Positions 43,056 through 51,449 of a stretch of DNA of 64,000 nucleotides are shown in pieces. This DNA comes from Rhodococcoides corynebacterioides. Its GTDB lineage: Bacteria > Actinomycetota > Actinomycetes > Mycobacteriales > Mycobacteriaceae. Within the stretch, counting starts at the first letter, position 1. Each line of letters opens with the position of its first letter. The stretch lies in contig NZ_JABUBU010000007.1 of the NCBI RefSeq assembly GCF_019834675.1, forward strand, positions 60,043-124,042, given 5' to 3'. Made by a program: the position numbers and the translations under genes. The notes below the pieces were generated by a model. It ran no database searches, was not told where the DNA came from, and was given only the letters and a program-made list of their open reading frames with translations.

Positions 43056-44483
43056 TCAGCTCGTCTCGTCGACCAGCCAGCCGCACGGGGTCGCCAGGTC
43101 CTTCGCCTCATCGGGGCCCATCGAACCCGGCTCGTACGGGCGAACGTCCGGTCGGGCGTTCAGCAGCGGGGCGGCGACGTCCCACACGCTCGCCAGGCCG
43201 TCGGGACGGGTGAACAGCGACCGGTCGCCGTCGAGCACGTCGAGGATGAGCCGCGAGTACGGGGAGAGCGGTTCCGCGTCCGACACCGTGGACAGGTCGA
43301 GCGACATGCGTCCGATGCCCAGGTCCTCGCCGGGGCCCGGCTCCTTCACCGTCATCGCGATGTCGACGCGGCCGTCGCCGGAGAGGTCGAACGACAGCAC
43401 CGCGCCGTCCTCGGGGAGGTGCTTCACCGGTCCGTCGGGACGGCGGAACACCAGCGACACGCGTTGTGTGCTGGTGCCCAACATCTTTCCGGTACGGAGG
43501 ACGAACGGCACGTCCCGCCACCGGTCGGTGTCCACCCACAGCCGGGCCGCGACGTAGGTGTCGGTGGTCGAATCGTCCGCGATGCCCTCGACATCGGTGT
43601 AGCCGCGGTACTGCCCGAGCACCACCTCGGCCGGATCCAGCGGACGGAACGCGGCGATCACCGACTCGCGCGCGGTCTGCAGATCCTCGGCGCCGAGGCT
43701 GAGCGGCGGCTCCATCGCCACCTCGGCCGCCACCTGGAACAGGTGGGTCACCAGCATGTCGAGGACGGCGCCGGTGGCGTCGTAGAACTCGGCGCGGTCG
43801 TCGATGTCCAGCGTCTCGGGGACGTCGATCTGCACCTGCTCGACGTGTTCGCGATTCCAGATGCCCTCGACCATGCCGTTGGCGAATCGCAGAATGTGCA
43901 GATTCTGGGTGTTCTCCTTGCCCAGGAAATGGTCGATCCGATAGACCTGCTTCTCGTCCAGCACGTCGTGCACCGCGGCGTCGAGTTTCTCGAAATTCTC
44001 CTGCGAGGTACCGAACGGCTTCTCGTAGACCACCCGCGCACCCTCGGCCAGACCGTGCTCGCCCAGCGCCGCGGTGTAATCCAGAAAGGTCGACGGCGGC
44101 AGCGCGATGTAATGGACCAGTTGCACGTCGCCGCCCAGTTCGTCCGTCACGTCGGACACCACCGACGGCAGATCGCCGGCGTCGTCCACGGAGAAACCGC
44201 GCCCGGCGAAGCGCACGCGCTCCGCGAAGTCCGACCACACCGACTCGTCGATCCGGTCGACGCCCTCCCCCGGACCGAACTCCTCGAGCGCGCCGCGGAC
44301 GTGGGTGCGGAACTCGTCGTCGGTCTTGCGGCCACGCCCGTTGCCGATCAGCGCCCAGTCCTCCGGCAGCAACCCCTCCTGCGCCAGCTCGTAGAAGGCG
44401 GGCAGCACCATGCGTTTGGCGAGGTCGCCCGTGGCGCCGAAGAGAACGAAGACGGTCGGGGTGGTCGCACCGGAGTCAGCCAT
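43056..44483 (-). CDS. zwf: Glucose-6-phosphate 1-dehydrogenase
   Basis: 475 residues. Entry enzyme of the oxidative pentose phosphate pathway. NADP-binding LFGATGDLAKRMVLPAF at the N-terminus; catalytic region RIDHFLGKENTQNLHILRFAN (~182-202) with substrate Lys and His; KPFGTSQENFEKLD. Slightly shorter than many zwf products (~510). It is not in the usual tkt-tal-zwf-opcA cluster, so this may be a second, stand-alone copy. The ATG at 44483 lies 40 bases from the start of the divergent frame. Confidence 0.93.
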   Translation of the reverse strand: MADSGATTPTVFVLFGATGDLAKRMVLPAFYELAQEGLLPEDWALIGNGRGRKTDDEFRTHVRGALEEFGPGEGVDRIDESVWSDFAERVRFAGRGFSVDDAGDLPSVVSDVTDELGGDVQLVHYIALPPSTFLDYTAALGEHGLAEGARVVYEKPFGTSQENFEKLDAAVHDVLDEKQVYRIDHFLGKENTQNLHILRFANGMVEGIWNREHVEQVQIDVPETLDIDDRAEFYDATGAVLDMLVTHLFQVAAEVAMEPPLSLGAEDLQTARESVIAAFRPLDPAEVVLGQYRGYTDVEGIADDSTTDTYVAARLWVDTDRWRDVPFVLRTGKMLGTSTQRVSLVFRRPDGPVKHLPEDGAVLSFDLSGDGRVDIAMTVKEPGPGEDLGIGRMSLDLSTVSDAEPLSPYSRLILDVLDGDRSLFTRPDGLASVWDVAAPLLNARPDVRPYEPGSMGPDEAKDLATPCGWLVDETS

Positions 44484-44532
44484 GCGCGGGGGATGCCCGG
44501 TTCCGCCGGAAACCGAACCTGCGTGTGGCCGA

Positions 44533-44538
44533 TACCCT
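44533..44538 (+). promoter_or_regulatory. -10 hexamer of a probable leaderless promoter (hypothetical gene)
   Basis: TACCCT seven bases before a GTG start at 44546. This argues for that GTG over the earlier one at 44525. Confidence 0.45.
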
Positions 44539-44545
44539 CGCTGCG

Positions 44546-45148
44546 GTGAGCAGACACGTCTTCGACGGCGACATCTCGGGCTTCGGCACGCAGAGCGGCA
44601 CCCGCATCGTGGTGGGGCACTGGACGGCGTCGCCGCTCGGCGAGTTCACCGACGTCATGGTCGAGTTCGCCGACGGCGAGCGACTGCTGCTCGCCCCGTC
44701 CACCGAGGTTCGCGACTTCGTCACGGCCACCTACACGTTCGATCGTCACGAGATCGTCGACGTGGTGCACCGGCGGGTCGGCGATCGGGTGAGCGTCGAG
44801 GCCGGCGAGCTCGCGCTGGAGTTCACCGTGGGCTCGGTGACCCTGCTGGGTCGGCTGCTCGCCGTGATGCCCGACGCCGTCGTCACCGCACCGTGGTTCT
44901 GCACGATCAGCGACCCGATCGCCCGCGTCCTGCTGTCCGGCGTTCGCACCCGCGGCACCGCCGGCGGCGGACGGCGCGAGTACTACGGGGCACGCGGTCA
45001 GCACCGCATCGTGTCGGCGTCCGCCTCCTGGCGCGGGGACGACCTGGGCGGCCTCACCCGCGTCGAGCCGCCCGTGCGCTTCGGCTTCGGGTCGACTCCC
45101 GCGGCCCCCGGGGTGACGGCCGTGCGCACCACCGTCGTGGTGCGCTGA
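44546..45148 (+). CDS. Conserved hypothetical protein
   Basis: About 200 residues, beta-rich, no signal peptide or membrane helix. Recognisable stretches are VFDGDISGFGTQSGTRIVVGHW near the start, RLLLAPSTEVRDFVTATYTFD, TAPWFCTISDPIARVLLSGVRTRG and GRREYYGARGQHRI. I do not recognise a named family, although the composition is that of an ordinary coding gene. It lies between zwf (divergent) and htpG (same strand, 183 bases downstream). Confidence 0.65.
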   Translation: MSRHVFDGDISGFGTQSGTRIVVGHWTASPLGEFTDVMVEFADGERLLLAPSTEVRDFVTATYTFDRHEIVDVVHRRVGDRVSVEAGELALEFTVGSVTLLGRLLAVMPDAVVTAPWFCTISDPIARVLLSGVRTRGTAGGGRREYYGARGQHRIVSASASWRGDDLGGLTRVEPPVRFGFGSTPAAPGVTAVRTTVVVR

Positions 45149-45331
45149 GCGAACCCGCCGGGCCCGACCGGGCGGGCGCGGATGCCCACAACTCGCTCGA
45201 ATCGACGGGATCCCGTCCGCACGGGCGACCTGTGGGCAACCACGCCCGGCGCGCCGGAAGGCATCCGACCGGGCGCACTAGAATGTGCCGGTCAGACCCC
45301 GTCCACCCGGCATTCGATCAGGAGAAGATCC

Positions 45332-47242
45332 GTGACCGCGCACGTCGAAGAACTGCAGTTCCAGGCCGAGACCCGGCAGCTGTTGGACCTGATGATCCAT
45401 TCGGTCTACTCCAACAAGGATTCGTTCCTCCGTGAGCTGGTGTCCAACTCGTCCGACGCGTTGGACAAGCTGCGGATCGAGGCGTTCCGCGACAAGGACC
45501 TCGGGGTCGACACCTCGGATCTGCACATCGACCTCGAGATCGACAAGGACGCCCGCACGCTGACCGTGCGGGACAACGGCATCGGCATGAGCCGGGACGA
45601 GGTGGTCGACCTCATCGGCACGCTCGCCAAGTCCGGCACCGCCGAGGTCCGCGCCAAGCTGAAGGAAGCCAAGGACGCCGCCGCGTCGGAGGAGCTGATC
45701 GGCCAGTTCGGCATCGGCTTCTACTCGACGTTCATGGTCGCCGACACCGTCACCCTCGTCACGCGCAAGGCGGGCGAGACGACGGCCACCAAGTGGGAGT
45801 CGTCGGGCGCCGGCACGTACACCATCGAGGAGGTCGAGGATGCCCCGCAGGGCACGTCGGTGACGCTCGCCCTCAAGCCGGCGGACGAGGAGGACCACCT
45901 CCACGACTACACGTCCGAGTGGAAGATCCGCGAGCTGGTCAAGCGGTACTCCGACTTCATCGCGTGGCCGATTCGCATGCAGGTCGAGAAGACCACCGGC
46001 GAGGGTGACGAGAAGACCACCACCCTCGAGGACGAGACGATCAACTCCATGAAGGCGCTGTGGACGCGCTCGAAGGACGATGTCTCCGCCGAGGAGTACA
46101 CCGAGTTCTACCGCCACGTCAGCCACGCCTGGGACGAGCCGCTCGAGGTGATCCCGATGAAGGCGGAGGGCACGTTCGAATACCAGGCCCTGCTGTTCAT
46201 CCCGACGCGGGCGCCGTTCGACCTGTTCATGCGCGAGTCGAAGATCGGCATCCAGCTCTACGTCAAGCGCGTCTTCATCATGGACGACTGCGAGGAACTG
46301 GTCCCCGAGTACCTGCGCTTCGTCAAGGGTGTGGTCGACGCGGCCGACCTGTCGCTCAACGTCTCCCGCGAGATCCTGCAGCAGGACAGGCAGATTCGCG
46401 CGATTCGTCGTCGTCTCACCAAGAAGGTCCTGTCGACGATCTCCGACCTGCAGGCCAACGAGCCCGAGAAGTACGCGACGCTGTGGTCGGAGTTCGGTCG
46501 CGCGCTCAAGGAGGGCCTGCTCTCCGATCCGGACAACGTGCAGACCATCCTGGGCCTGTCGTCCTTCGCCTCGACCCACAGCGACGAGACGCCGACGACG
46601 TTGGCGGACTACGTCTCTCGCATGAAGGACGGCCAGGACACCATCTACTACATGACGGGCGAGACCCGTCAGCAGGTGGAGAACTCCCCGCACATGGAGG
46701 CGTTCGCCGCCAAGGGTCTCGAGGTGCTGATCCTCACCGACCCGGTCGACGAGATGTGGACCGGCTCGGTGCCGGAGTTCGACGGCAAGGCCTTCCGCTC
46801 CATCGCGAAGGGCGCCGTCGATCTCGGCGACGACGAGAAGTCCGAGGAGCAGGACGCGAAGAAGGAGCAGTTCGCGGACCTCACCTCGTGGATGGCCGAG
46901 GCCCTCTCCGACGACGTCAAGGAGGTCCGTCTCTCGACGCGCCTGACCACGTCGCCGGCCTGCATCGTCGGTGACGACTTCTCCCTCAGCCCCACCCTGG
47001 AGAAGATGTACCGCGCGTCGGGCCAGCCGGTGCCGAAGACCAAGCGCATCCTCGAGATCAACCCCGACCATGCGCTCATCACCGCACTCGAGAAGGCGCA
47101 CGCGGAGAGGAAGGACACCGATCAGCTCACCGAGACCGCTCGGTTGCTGTACGGCACAGCGCTTCTCGCCGAGGGCGGCGAGCTCGAGGATCCGGCGTCG
47201 TTCGCCAAGCTCCTCGCGGATCGGTTGACGCGCACGCTCTGA
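45332..47242 (+). CDS. htpG: Chaperone HtpG (Hsp90 homologue)
   Basis: 636 residues, normal length. N-terminal GHKL ATPase: FLRELVSNSSDALDKLRIEA, VRDNGIGMSRDEVVDLIGTLAKSGT, IGQFGIGFYSTFMVADTV. Middle domain: FMRESKIGIQLYVKRVFIMDDCEEL and RFVKGVVDAADLSLNVSREILQQD. C-terminal dimerisation region: ERKDTDQLTETARLLYGTALLAEGGELEDP. GTG start at 45332 with ribosome-binding site AGGAGAAG; the longer frame upstream lacks such a site. No CIRCE-type operator was seen upstream. It is convergent with the ABC-type operon. Confidence 0.96.
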   Translation: MTAHVEELQFQAETRQLLDLMIHSVYSNKDSFLRELVSNSSDALDKLRIEAFRDKDLGVDTSDLHIDLEIDKDARTLTVRDNGIGMSRDEVVDLIGTLAKSGTAEVRAKLKEAKDAAASEELIGQFGIGFYSTFMVADTVTLVTRKAGETTATKWESSGAGTYTIEEVEDAPQGTSVTLALKPADEEDHLHDYTSEWKIRELVKRYSDFIAWPIRMQVEKTTGEGDEKTTTLEDETINSMKALWTRSKDDVSAEEYTEFYRHVSHAWDEPLEVIPMKAEGTFEYQALLFIPTRAPFDLFMRESKIGIQLYVKRVFIMDDCEELVPEYLRFVKGVVDAADLSLNVSREILQQDRQIRAIRRRLTKKVLSTISDLQANEPEKYATLWSEFGRALKEGLLSDPDNVQTILGLSSFASTHSDETPTTLADYVSRMKDGQDTIYYMTGETRQQVENSPHMEAFAAKGLEVLILTDPVDEMWTGSVPEFDGKAFRSIAKGAVDLGDDEKSEEQDAKKEQFADLTSWMAEALSDDVKEVRLSTRLTTSPACIVGDDFSLSPTLEKMYRASGQPVPKTKRILEINPDHALITALEKAHAERKDTDQLTETARLLYGTALLAEGGELEDPASFAKLLADRLTRTL

Positions 47243-47261
47243 TCGGCTCGGGGGGTGCGGC

Positions 47262-48509
47262 TCAGGCGACCGCCGCGTGCCAGGCCGCACCCCCGTCCCG
47301 CAGACGACGCGCGAGGGCCACCGTCGCCGTTGCCACCGCCACGCACGCGGTCGCGGCGATCGACCATCCCGTCGCGGCGGGTGCCGACGCCGTCGGTCCG
47401 AGCAGGACCGACGACACCACCGCCGTGACGATCAGATCCACGAGGATCGGGCGCGCCGCCGGCCCCCACGTGGTCGGCGCGCGCCATCCGGCACGCACGG
47501 CACATCCGAGGAAGACCGCGATCACGACGACGCCGCTGGGCACGCCGTCGGTGCGCCCGATCGTGATGGCGGCGGCCAGCGCGCACGGCGCGGCGAGCGT
47601 GACCGCCACGGCCGCGCGGGCCGTCAGGTAGCGCCGCAGACCGTCCGGCGCGGCGACGAGCGCGCCGACGGTGTCGGGGTGCGTCCACAGGCAGTGGGCG
47701 AGGCCCGTGGTCGCGAGCACCGCCGGGACGGCCAGCACCGAGACCAGGTCGGTCCCGGTGAGGGCGGCCGCCACGACGCCCGCCGCGGCCACGGCGGGCG
47801 GAAACACCTCGCCCCACTGCCGGGACCGGACCAGCTCGATCACGGCGGCGTGCGTCACGGGCATGCGCCCCCACCGCACCTCGGTGGGCGGGCCGGTCTC
47901 CTCGTCGCTCACACCGCCGAGCACCGCGTCGGTCCGGCGCACCGCGACGACGGCCGCGAGGGCCGCCGCGACCCCCGAGACCGCGATCGCGACCGTCGGC
48001 TCGACCCCCGCCGCGGCGGTGACGACTCCGGCACCGACCGCCAGGACGACGCGCGTCGCCCGGCCGGGAAGCACGGCCGCGACCGCCGTGACCGGTCGGA
48101 TGGCGAACGCCGTGCCCGCGACCAGCGCGGGGAGCGGCGACCCGAGGGACACCGAGGTCCCGACGCCCGCACCCAGCACCGCCGCCGGCCCGATACCCAC
48201 GCCGGCGCACAGTCGCGCCGCCGCCGAGCCCACGACGTACGCTCCGCCGGAGATCGGGACACCGCGAAGATGCTGGGGCAGAACCACGTTCGACGAGGGC
48301 GGAAGCGAGGACGCGGCGAGGCCCGACCACCACGGCCAACTCGCCACCGCCACGAGGGCCGGACCGAGCAGGCCCGCGGGGACGGTCGTCAGGGCCGTCG
48401 CCAGCGCGACCACCGCCGCGCAGCCGATCGCGACCGCCCGCATCCGCCCCGTCGGGACGCGGTGGGCGGACACCATCGCCGCGGCGGCGGTTCCCGTCGC
48501 GACCGTCAT
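47262..48509 (-). CDS. Polytopic membrane protein, ABC transporter partner, unknown family
   Basis: 415 residues with roughly ten hydrophobic segments (for example AVAIGCAAVVALATALTTVPAGLLGPALVAVA, TVGALVAAP flanked segments, AAVAVTLAAPCALAAAITI and IAATACVAVATATVALARRL). Two charged loops stand out (AVRRTDAVLGGVSDEETGPP and IELVRSRQWGEVFPPAV). It overlaps the ATPase gene by ATGA, so it is probably the membrane subunit of that ABC transporter. It does not look like a standard ABC-2 or FtsX-type permease. Last gene of the five-gene operon. Confidence 0.6.
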   Translation of the reverse strand: MTVATGTAAAAMVSAHRVPTGRMRAVAIGCAAVVALATALTTVPAGLLGPALVAVASWPWWSGLAASSLPPSSNVVLPQHLRGVPISGGAYVVGSAAARLCAGVGIGPAAVLGAGVGTSVSLGSPLPALVAGTAFAIRPVTAVAAVLPGRATRVVLAVGAGVVTAAAGVEPTVAIAVSGVAAALAAVVAVRRTDAVLGGVSDEETGPPTEVRWGRMPVTHAAVIELVRSRQWGEVFPPAVAAAGVVAAALTGTDLVSVLAVPAVLATTGLAHCLWTHPDTVGALVAAPDGLRRYLTARAAVAVTLAAPCALAAAITIGRTDGVPSGVVVIAVFLGCAVRAGWRAPTTWGPAARPILVDLIVTAVVSSVLLGPTASAPAATGWSIAATACVAVATATVALARRLRDGGAAWHAAVA

Positions 48510-49186
48510 GTCGCGTCCGTCGGGTGCGGCGTGTCCGGTGTACCCGACCCGCGACGCGTCGCCGACGCGCCGAGGCGTACGACCGTCGTCGCGAGGTCGG
48601 CGGTGCGGTCGGCGCGGTGCGTACAGAGCACCACCGCGCCGCCCCGCCGCCGCACTCTCTCGATCTCCCCGGTGACGAGGTCCATCGAGTCGTCGTCGAG
48701 CGCCTCGAACGGCTCGTCCAGCACCACGAGGGCGGGGCGATGCTGCACGGCGGCCGCCACGCCCACCTTCTTGCGCTCCCCCGTCGAGAGGGCCGCGATC
48801 GGCGTGGCGGCGCACGGCCCGAGGCCGAGCACGTCCGGCGCCATCCGGACGGACCCGCGCAGACGAGCCAGCAGGTGCAGGAACTCCGTCACGGTCAGGG
48901 CACCGGGAGCCGCGAGTGTCGCTGCGGCGTACCCGACTCCGTTGCGCGGACCGCCCGGCACCTCGGTGACGGCGGGCCCGTACACGACGGCGCCCGGGTC
49001 GGACCGCCGCAGGCCCGCCACGGTCCGGAGCAGCGTGGACTTCCCGGCCCCGTTCGGCCCGGTGACGGCGACGACGTCGCCGGATCGCACCGTCAGGTCG
49101 AGTCCGCGGACCAGCGTGCGCGGACCGATGCGCAGGTCCAGATCCCGGACCGCGAGCAGCGTGGGCGCCGATCGGGGTGCCGTCAT
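48506..49186 (-). CDS. ABC transporter ATP-binding protein
   Basis: 226 residues. Walker A TGPNGAGKSTLLRTVAGL; signature ALSTGERKKVGVAAAVQHRP (LSTGE variant of LSGGQ); Walker B ALVVLDEPFEALDDDS; switch His in VLCTHRADRTADLA. The Q-loop is modified (GYAAATLAAPGALTVTEFL, with no clear Gln), which is unusual. An exporter type is suggested by the short form and by the neighbours. It overlaps the 113-residue gene upstream and the membrane subunit downstream by four bases each. Confidence 0.85.
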   Translation of the reverse strand: MTAPRSAPTLLAVRDLDLRIGPRTLVRGLDLTVRSGDVVAVTGPNGAGKSTLLRTVAGLRRSDPGAVVYGPAVTEVPGGPRNGVGYAAATLAAPGALTVTEFLHLLARLRGSVRMAPDVLGLGPCAATPIAALSTGERKKVGVAAAVQHRPALVVLDEPFEALDDDSMDLVTGEIERVRRRGGAVVLCTHRADRTADLATTVVRLGASATRRGSGTPDTPHPTDAT

Positions 49187-49524
49187 CGGCTCACCTCGCT
49201 CACGGCGGCCCGGACCGCCGCCACGCGGTCCGCGTAGGCGCGCCGCTCCCGATCCGTCCGGTACGGGGTCCAGGGATCGCGGCAGTGCACGGTGACGGTG
49301 ACCCCGTCGGTCCCGTCGGTCCCGGCTCTCGCCGTCACCCCGATCGGGAACGACGACGCGACGAGGCGGACGCCGAGCAATCGGTACAGCGCGACGCTGC
49401 CGAGACGCAGCTCGATCACGCCGTCCCGAATCGCGGGACGGCGCCCGCGGGCCAGCGCGGCCAGACGATCGGCGACGTCGTCGATGCTGCCGCGGACCGA
49501 CCAGGTGACGGGGTCGCAGTCCAC
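49183..49524 (-). CDS. Hypothetical 113-residue protein of the ABC operon
   Basis: From the GTG at 49524: DCDPVTWSVRGSIDDVADRLAAL, then RDGVIELRLGSVALYRLLGVRLV, VTVTVHCRDPWTPYRTDRERR and a helical end. A mixed alpha/beta soluble protein of no recognised family. The start is uncertain: no clear ribosome-binding site precedes the GTG, but it lies 11 bases after the stop of the 29-residue peptide gene, which suits coupled translation. It overlaps the ATPase gene by ATGA. Confidence 0.5.
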   Translation of the reverse strand: MDCDPVTWSVRGSIDDVADRLAALARGRRPAIRDGVIELRLGSVALYRLLGVRLVASSFPIGVTARAGTDGTDGVTVTVHCRDPWTPYRTDRERRAYADRVAAVRAAVSEVSR

Positions 49525-49535
49525 CTGCGCGGCGC

Positions 49536-49625
49536 TCAGAAGCTCGTCCCGCGGCGACGCTGGTCGAGGCGTGCGCCCAGCGCACCCACCACGAACGGAA
49601 CCACCACGGTCAGCACGATCTCCAT
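49536..49625 (-). CDS. 29-residue single-helix membrane peptide
   Basis: MEIVLTVVVPFVVGALGARL followed by a basic, polar end (DQRRRGTSF). Residues 3-18 are a plausible transmembrane helix with the Arg-rich tail inside. The ATG shares its A with the TGA stop of the preceding gene (TGATG), typical of translational coupling. Such tiny membrane proteins often are immunity or regulatory peptides; no family is recognised. Compact spacing on both sides supports it as a real gene, but coding evidence is limited by its length. Confidence 0.45.
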   Translation of the reverse strand: MEIVLTVVVPFVVGALGARLDQRRRGTSF

Positions 49626-49996
49626 CAGAACAGCCGTCCCAGTACTCCGCCGACAGCTCCGGCGACCAGACCACCCGTCGCCCCGGTGAGGGCGCCCGGC
49701 CCGCACCCGGCGCCGGCTGCCGCGGCACCGGTCACGCATCCTCCCACCGCGCCGGCCGCGGCGCCTTTCGATCCGCCGCTGGTGATCTGGGAGTACACGC
49801 CCGATCCGACGCAGCCGCCGTCGTCGTTGCTCACGAGGCATCCCGCCGCGTGCTCCGCCGGGAAGACCTGTGCGATCACCGGCGGAGTGGGCGTCTCGGC
49901 GGACGCCGTGCCCGCGGCGACCGAACTCCAGGCGCCGAGGGCCAGAACGGCGACGGTGAGACCACCGCCGATCGTCGATCGTCGTCGTGCCTGCAT
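49625..49996 (-). CDS. Secreted glycine-zipper, cysteine-containing small protein
   Basis: 123 residues. The signal peptide (RRR, then GGGLTVAVLALGAWSSVAAG) has a cleavage site after TASA (~33). The mature ~90 residues begin ETPTPPVIAQVFP and contain four cysteines (GCLVS, GGCVGSG, GGCVTG, GCGPG). The C-terminal half is a run of GxxxG-type glycine zippers (GAAAGAVGG, GALTGATGG, GAVGGVLG) ending in RLF. Glycine zippers mediate membrane helix packing and occur in pore-forming and bacteriocin-like peptides. First gene of an operon with an ABC ATPase. A divergent, leaderless oxidoreductase gene lies 154 bases upstream. Confidence 0.65.
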   Translation of the reverse strand: MQARRRSTIGGGLTVAVLALGAWSSVAAGTASAETPTPPVIAQVFPAEHAAGCLVSNDDGGCVGSGVYSQITSGGSKGAAAGAVGGCVTGAAAAGAGCGPGALTGATGGLVAGAVGGVLGRLF

Positions 49997-50138
49997 CGTT
50001 CCTCCTGTCGTCGTGATCTCGGCCGGCGCGGTGGTGCGCCCGGCGAACTCGACGCTACGAACGAAAGATGCTGTCGGACAATGACATGCATGCACATTCG
50101 GGTTTCCGCGACACGGACGCAACCGCCGACGGGTGCGG

Positions 50139-50144
50139 TAGGGT
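50139..50144 (+). promoter_or_regulatory. -10 hexamer of a probable leaderless promoter (FAD oxidoreductase)
   Basis: TAGGGT six bases before the ATG at 50151. Confidence 0.5.
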
Positions 50145-50150
50145 CCGGCC

Positions 50151-51449
50151 ATGGGGACGCACGTCGTGGTGGTGGGGGCCGGCCTGTCGGGACTGACGGC
50201 GGCGCGCGAGCTGAGCCGACGGGGTGTCGGCGTGACGGTGCTGGAGGCGGCCGACCGGCTCGGCGGCAAGGTGCTGAGTCGGGACGTCGGCGGCGCGACG
50301 GTCGACCTCGGCGCGCACTGGATCGGCGGCTCGCAGGACGCCGTTCTCGCGCTCGCCGCGGAGCTCGGCATCGCGACGGCCGCGGAGCCGCTCCCGAGCC
50401 GGCGGGCCCGGCAGGTGTTCGCCACCGCGGACCGGGTCGTCCGGCACGCCGCCGAGCTGCCGATCCTGCCGCCGCGCGACCTGTTGGCCGTGGGCGTCGG
50501 CGTCGCCCGTCTCGCGCTGGCGGTGCGGCGCGGTGGTCCGAGCCCGCTCGCGACCGCCGAGGTGCTCACCGACCCCTGGTTCCGCACCCCGGTGGCCCGC
50601 GGTGTCGCGATCACGTTCTTCCGCTTGATCTTCGGGGCCGACCCGGACGAGGTACCGGCGCAGGCGGCACTCGAGTACCTCGCCGCCGCGGACGGGTTGC
50701 GGTCCATCGCCTCGGTGCGGAACGGGGCACAGGAACGGTTTTTCGTCGCCGGAACCGAGGCCCTCGTCGACGCGGTCGCCGCCGACGTGCGGGGCGAGGT
50801 GATCACGGGCGCCCCCGCCCGCCGGATCGCCCACGACGCGTCGGGAGTCATCGTCCACGCAGACGGGCACGCGGTGCGCGGGTCGCACGTGGTGCTCGCA
50901 CTTCCGCTGCCCGAGGTTCCCGCGGTCGAGTTCGATCCGCCTCTGCCGGAGCCGATTCGGCGGCGGCTCGTCCACAGTCGCATGGGCGAGTACGCCAAGA
51001 CCGTGGCGGTCTACGACCGCCCGTGGTGGCGCGACGCCGGACTCAGCGGGACGGCGCTGCTGACCGCGGGCCCGCTGCAGATGGTGGTCGACGGACACCC
51101 CGACCGCACGGACGTCGGTGTGCTGGTGGCGTTCAGCGGCGGGCGCGCCGCGGTGGACCTGTTCGGCCGGCCCGACCGCCACGACGTCGTGCGCCGCGAA
51201 CTCGTCCGACTCTTCGGCGACGCCGCGGCGCGTCCCCGCGCGATGGACGACAGCACGTGGACCGACGAGCCGTGGCTGCGCGGTGCGCCCACGGCACTGC
51301 CACCGGCGGGTGGGCGGTTCCGCGCGACGGACCTCAACACCGACGTGATCCGCTGGGCCGGAACCGATGTGGCCGACCGCTGGCCGGGCTACCTCGACGG
51401 CGCCGTGCGTGCCGGCCGCGCGGCGGTGGCCGGGATCGGACGGACCTAG
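50151..51449 (+). CDS. FAD-dependent amine oxidase family protein
   Basis: 432 residues. The dinucleotide motif VVVVGAGLSGLTAARELSRRG sits at the very N-terminus, followed by VLEAADRLGGKV (FAD ribose/pyrophosphate) and GAHWIGGSQD. The C-terminal FAD segment reads IRWAGTDVADRWPGYLDGAVRAGRAAV, matching the flavin monoamine oxidase/phytoene-desaturase-like superfamily. The substrate is unknown (amines or polyenes). Leaderless promoter. It is convergent with the aminotransferase gene and overlaps its end by four bases. Confidence 0.85.
   Translation: MGTHVVVVGAGLSGLTAARELSRRGVGVTVLEAADRLGGKVLSRDVGGATVDLGAHWIGGSQDAVLALAAELGIATAAEPLPSRRARQVFATADRVVRHAAELPILPPRDLLAVGVGVARLALAVRRGGPSPLATAEVLTDPWFRTPVARGVAITFFRLIFGADPDEVPAQAALEYLAAADGLRSIASVRNGAQERFFVAGTEALVDAVAADVRGEVITGAPARRIAHDASGVIVHADGHAVRGSHVVLALPLPEVPAVEFDPPLPEPIRRRLVHSRMGEYAKTVAVYDRPWWRDAGLSGTALLTAGPLQMVVDGHPDRTDVGVLVAFSGGRAAVDLFGRPDRHDVVRRELVRLFGDAAARPRAMDDSTWTDEPWLRGAPTALPPAGGRFRATDLNTDVIRWAGTDVADRWPGYLDGAVRAGRAAVAGIGRT

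Noticed and set aside
44498..44518. Short imperfect inverted repeat (ggttccgccggaaacc) upstream of zwf as an operator
   Set aside because: Imperfect, GC-rich and not placed against a recognisable promoter; likely chance.
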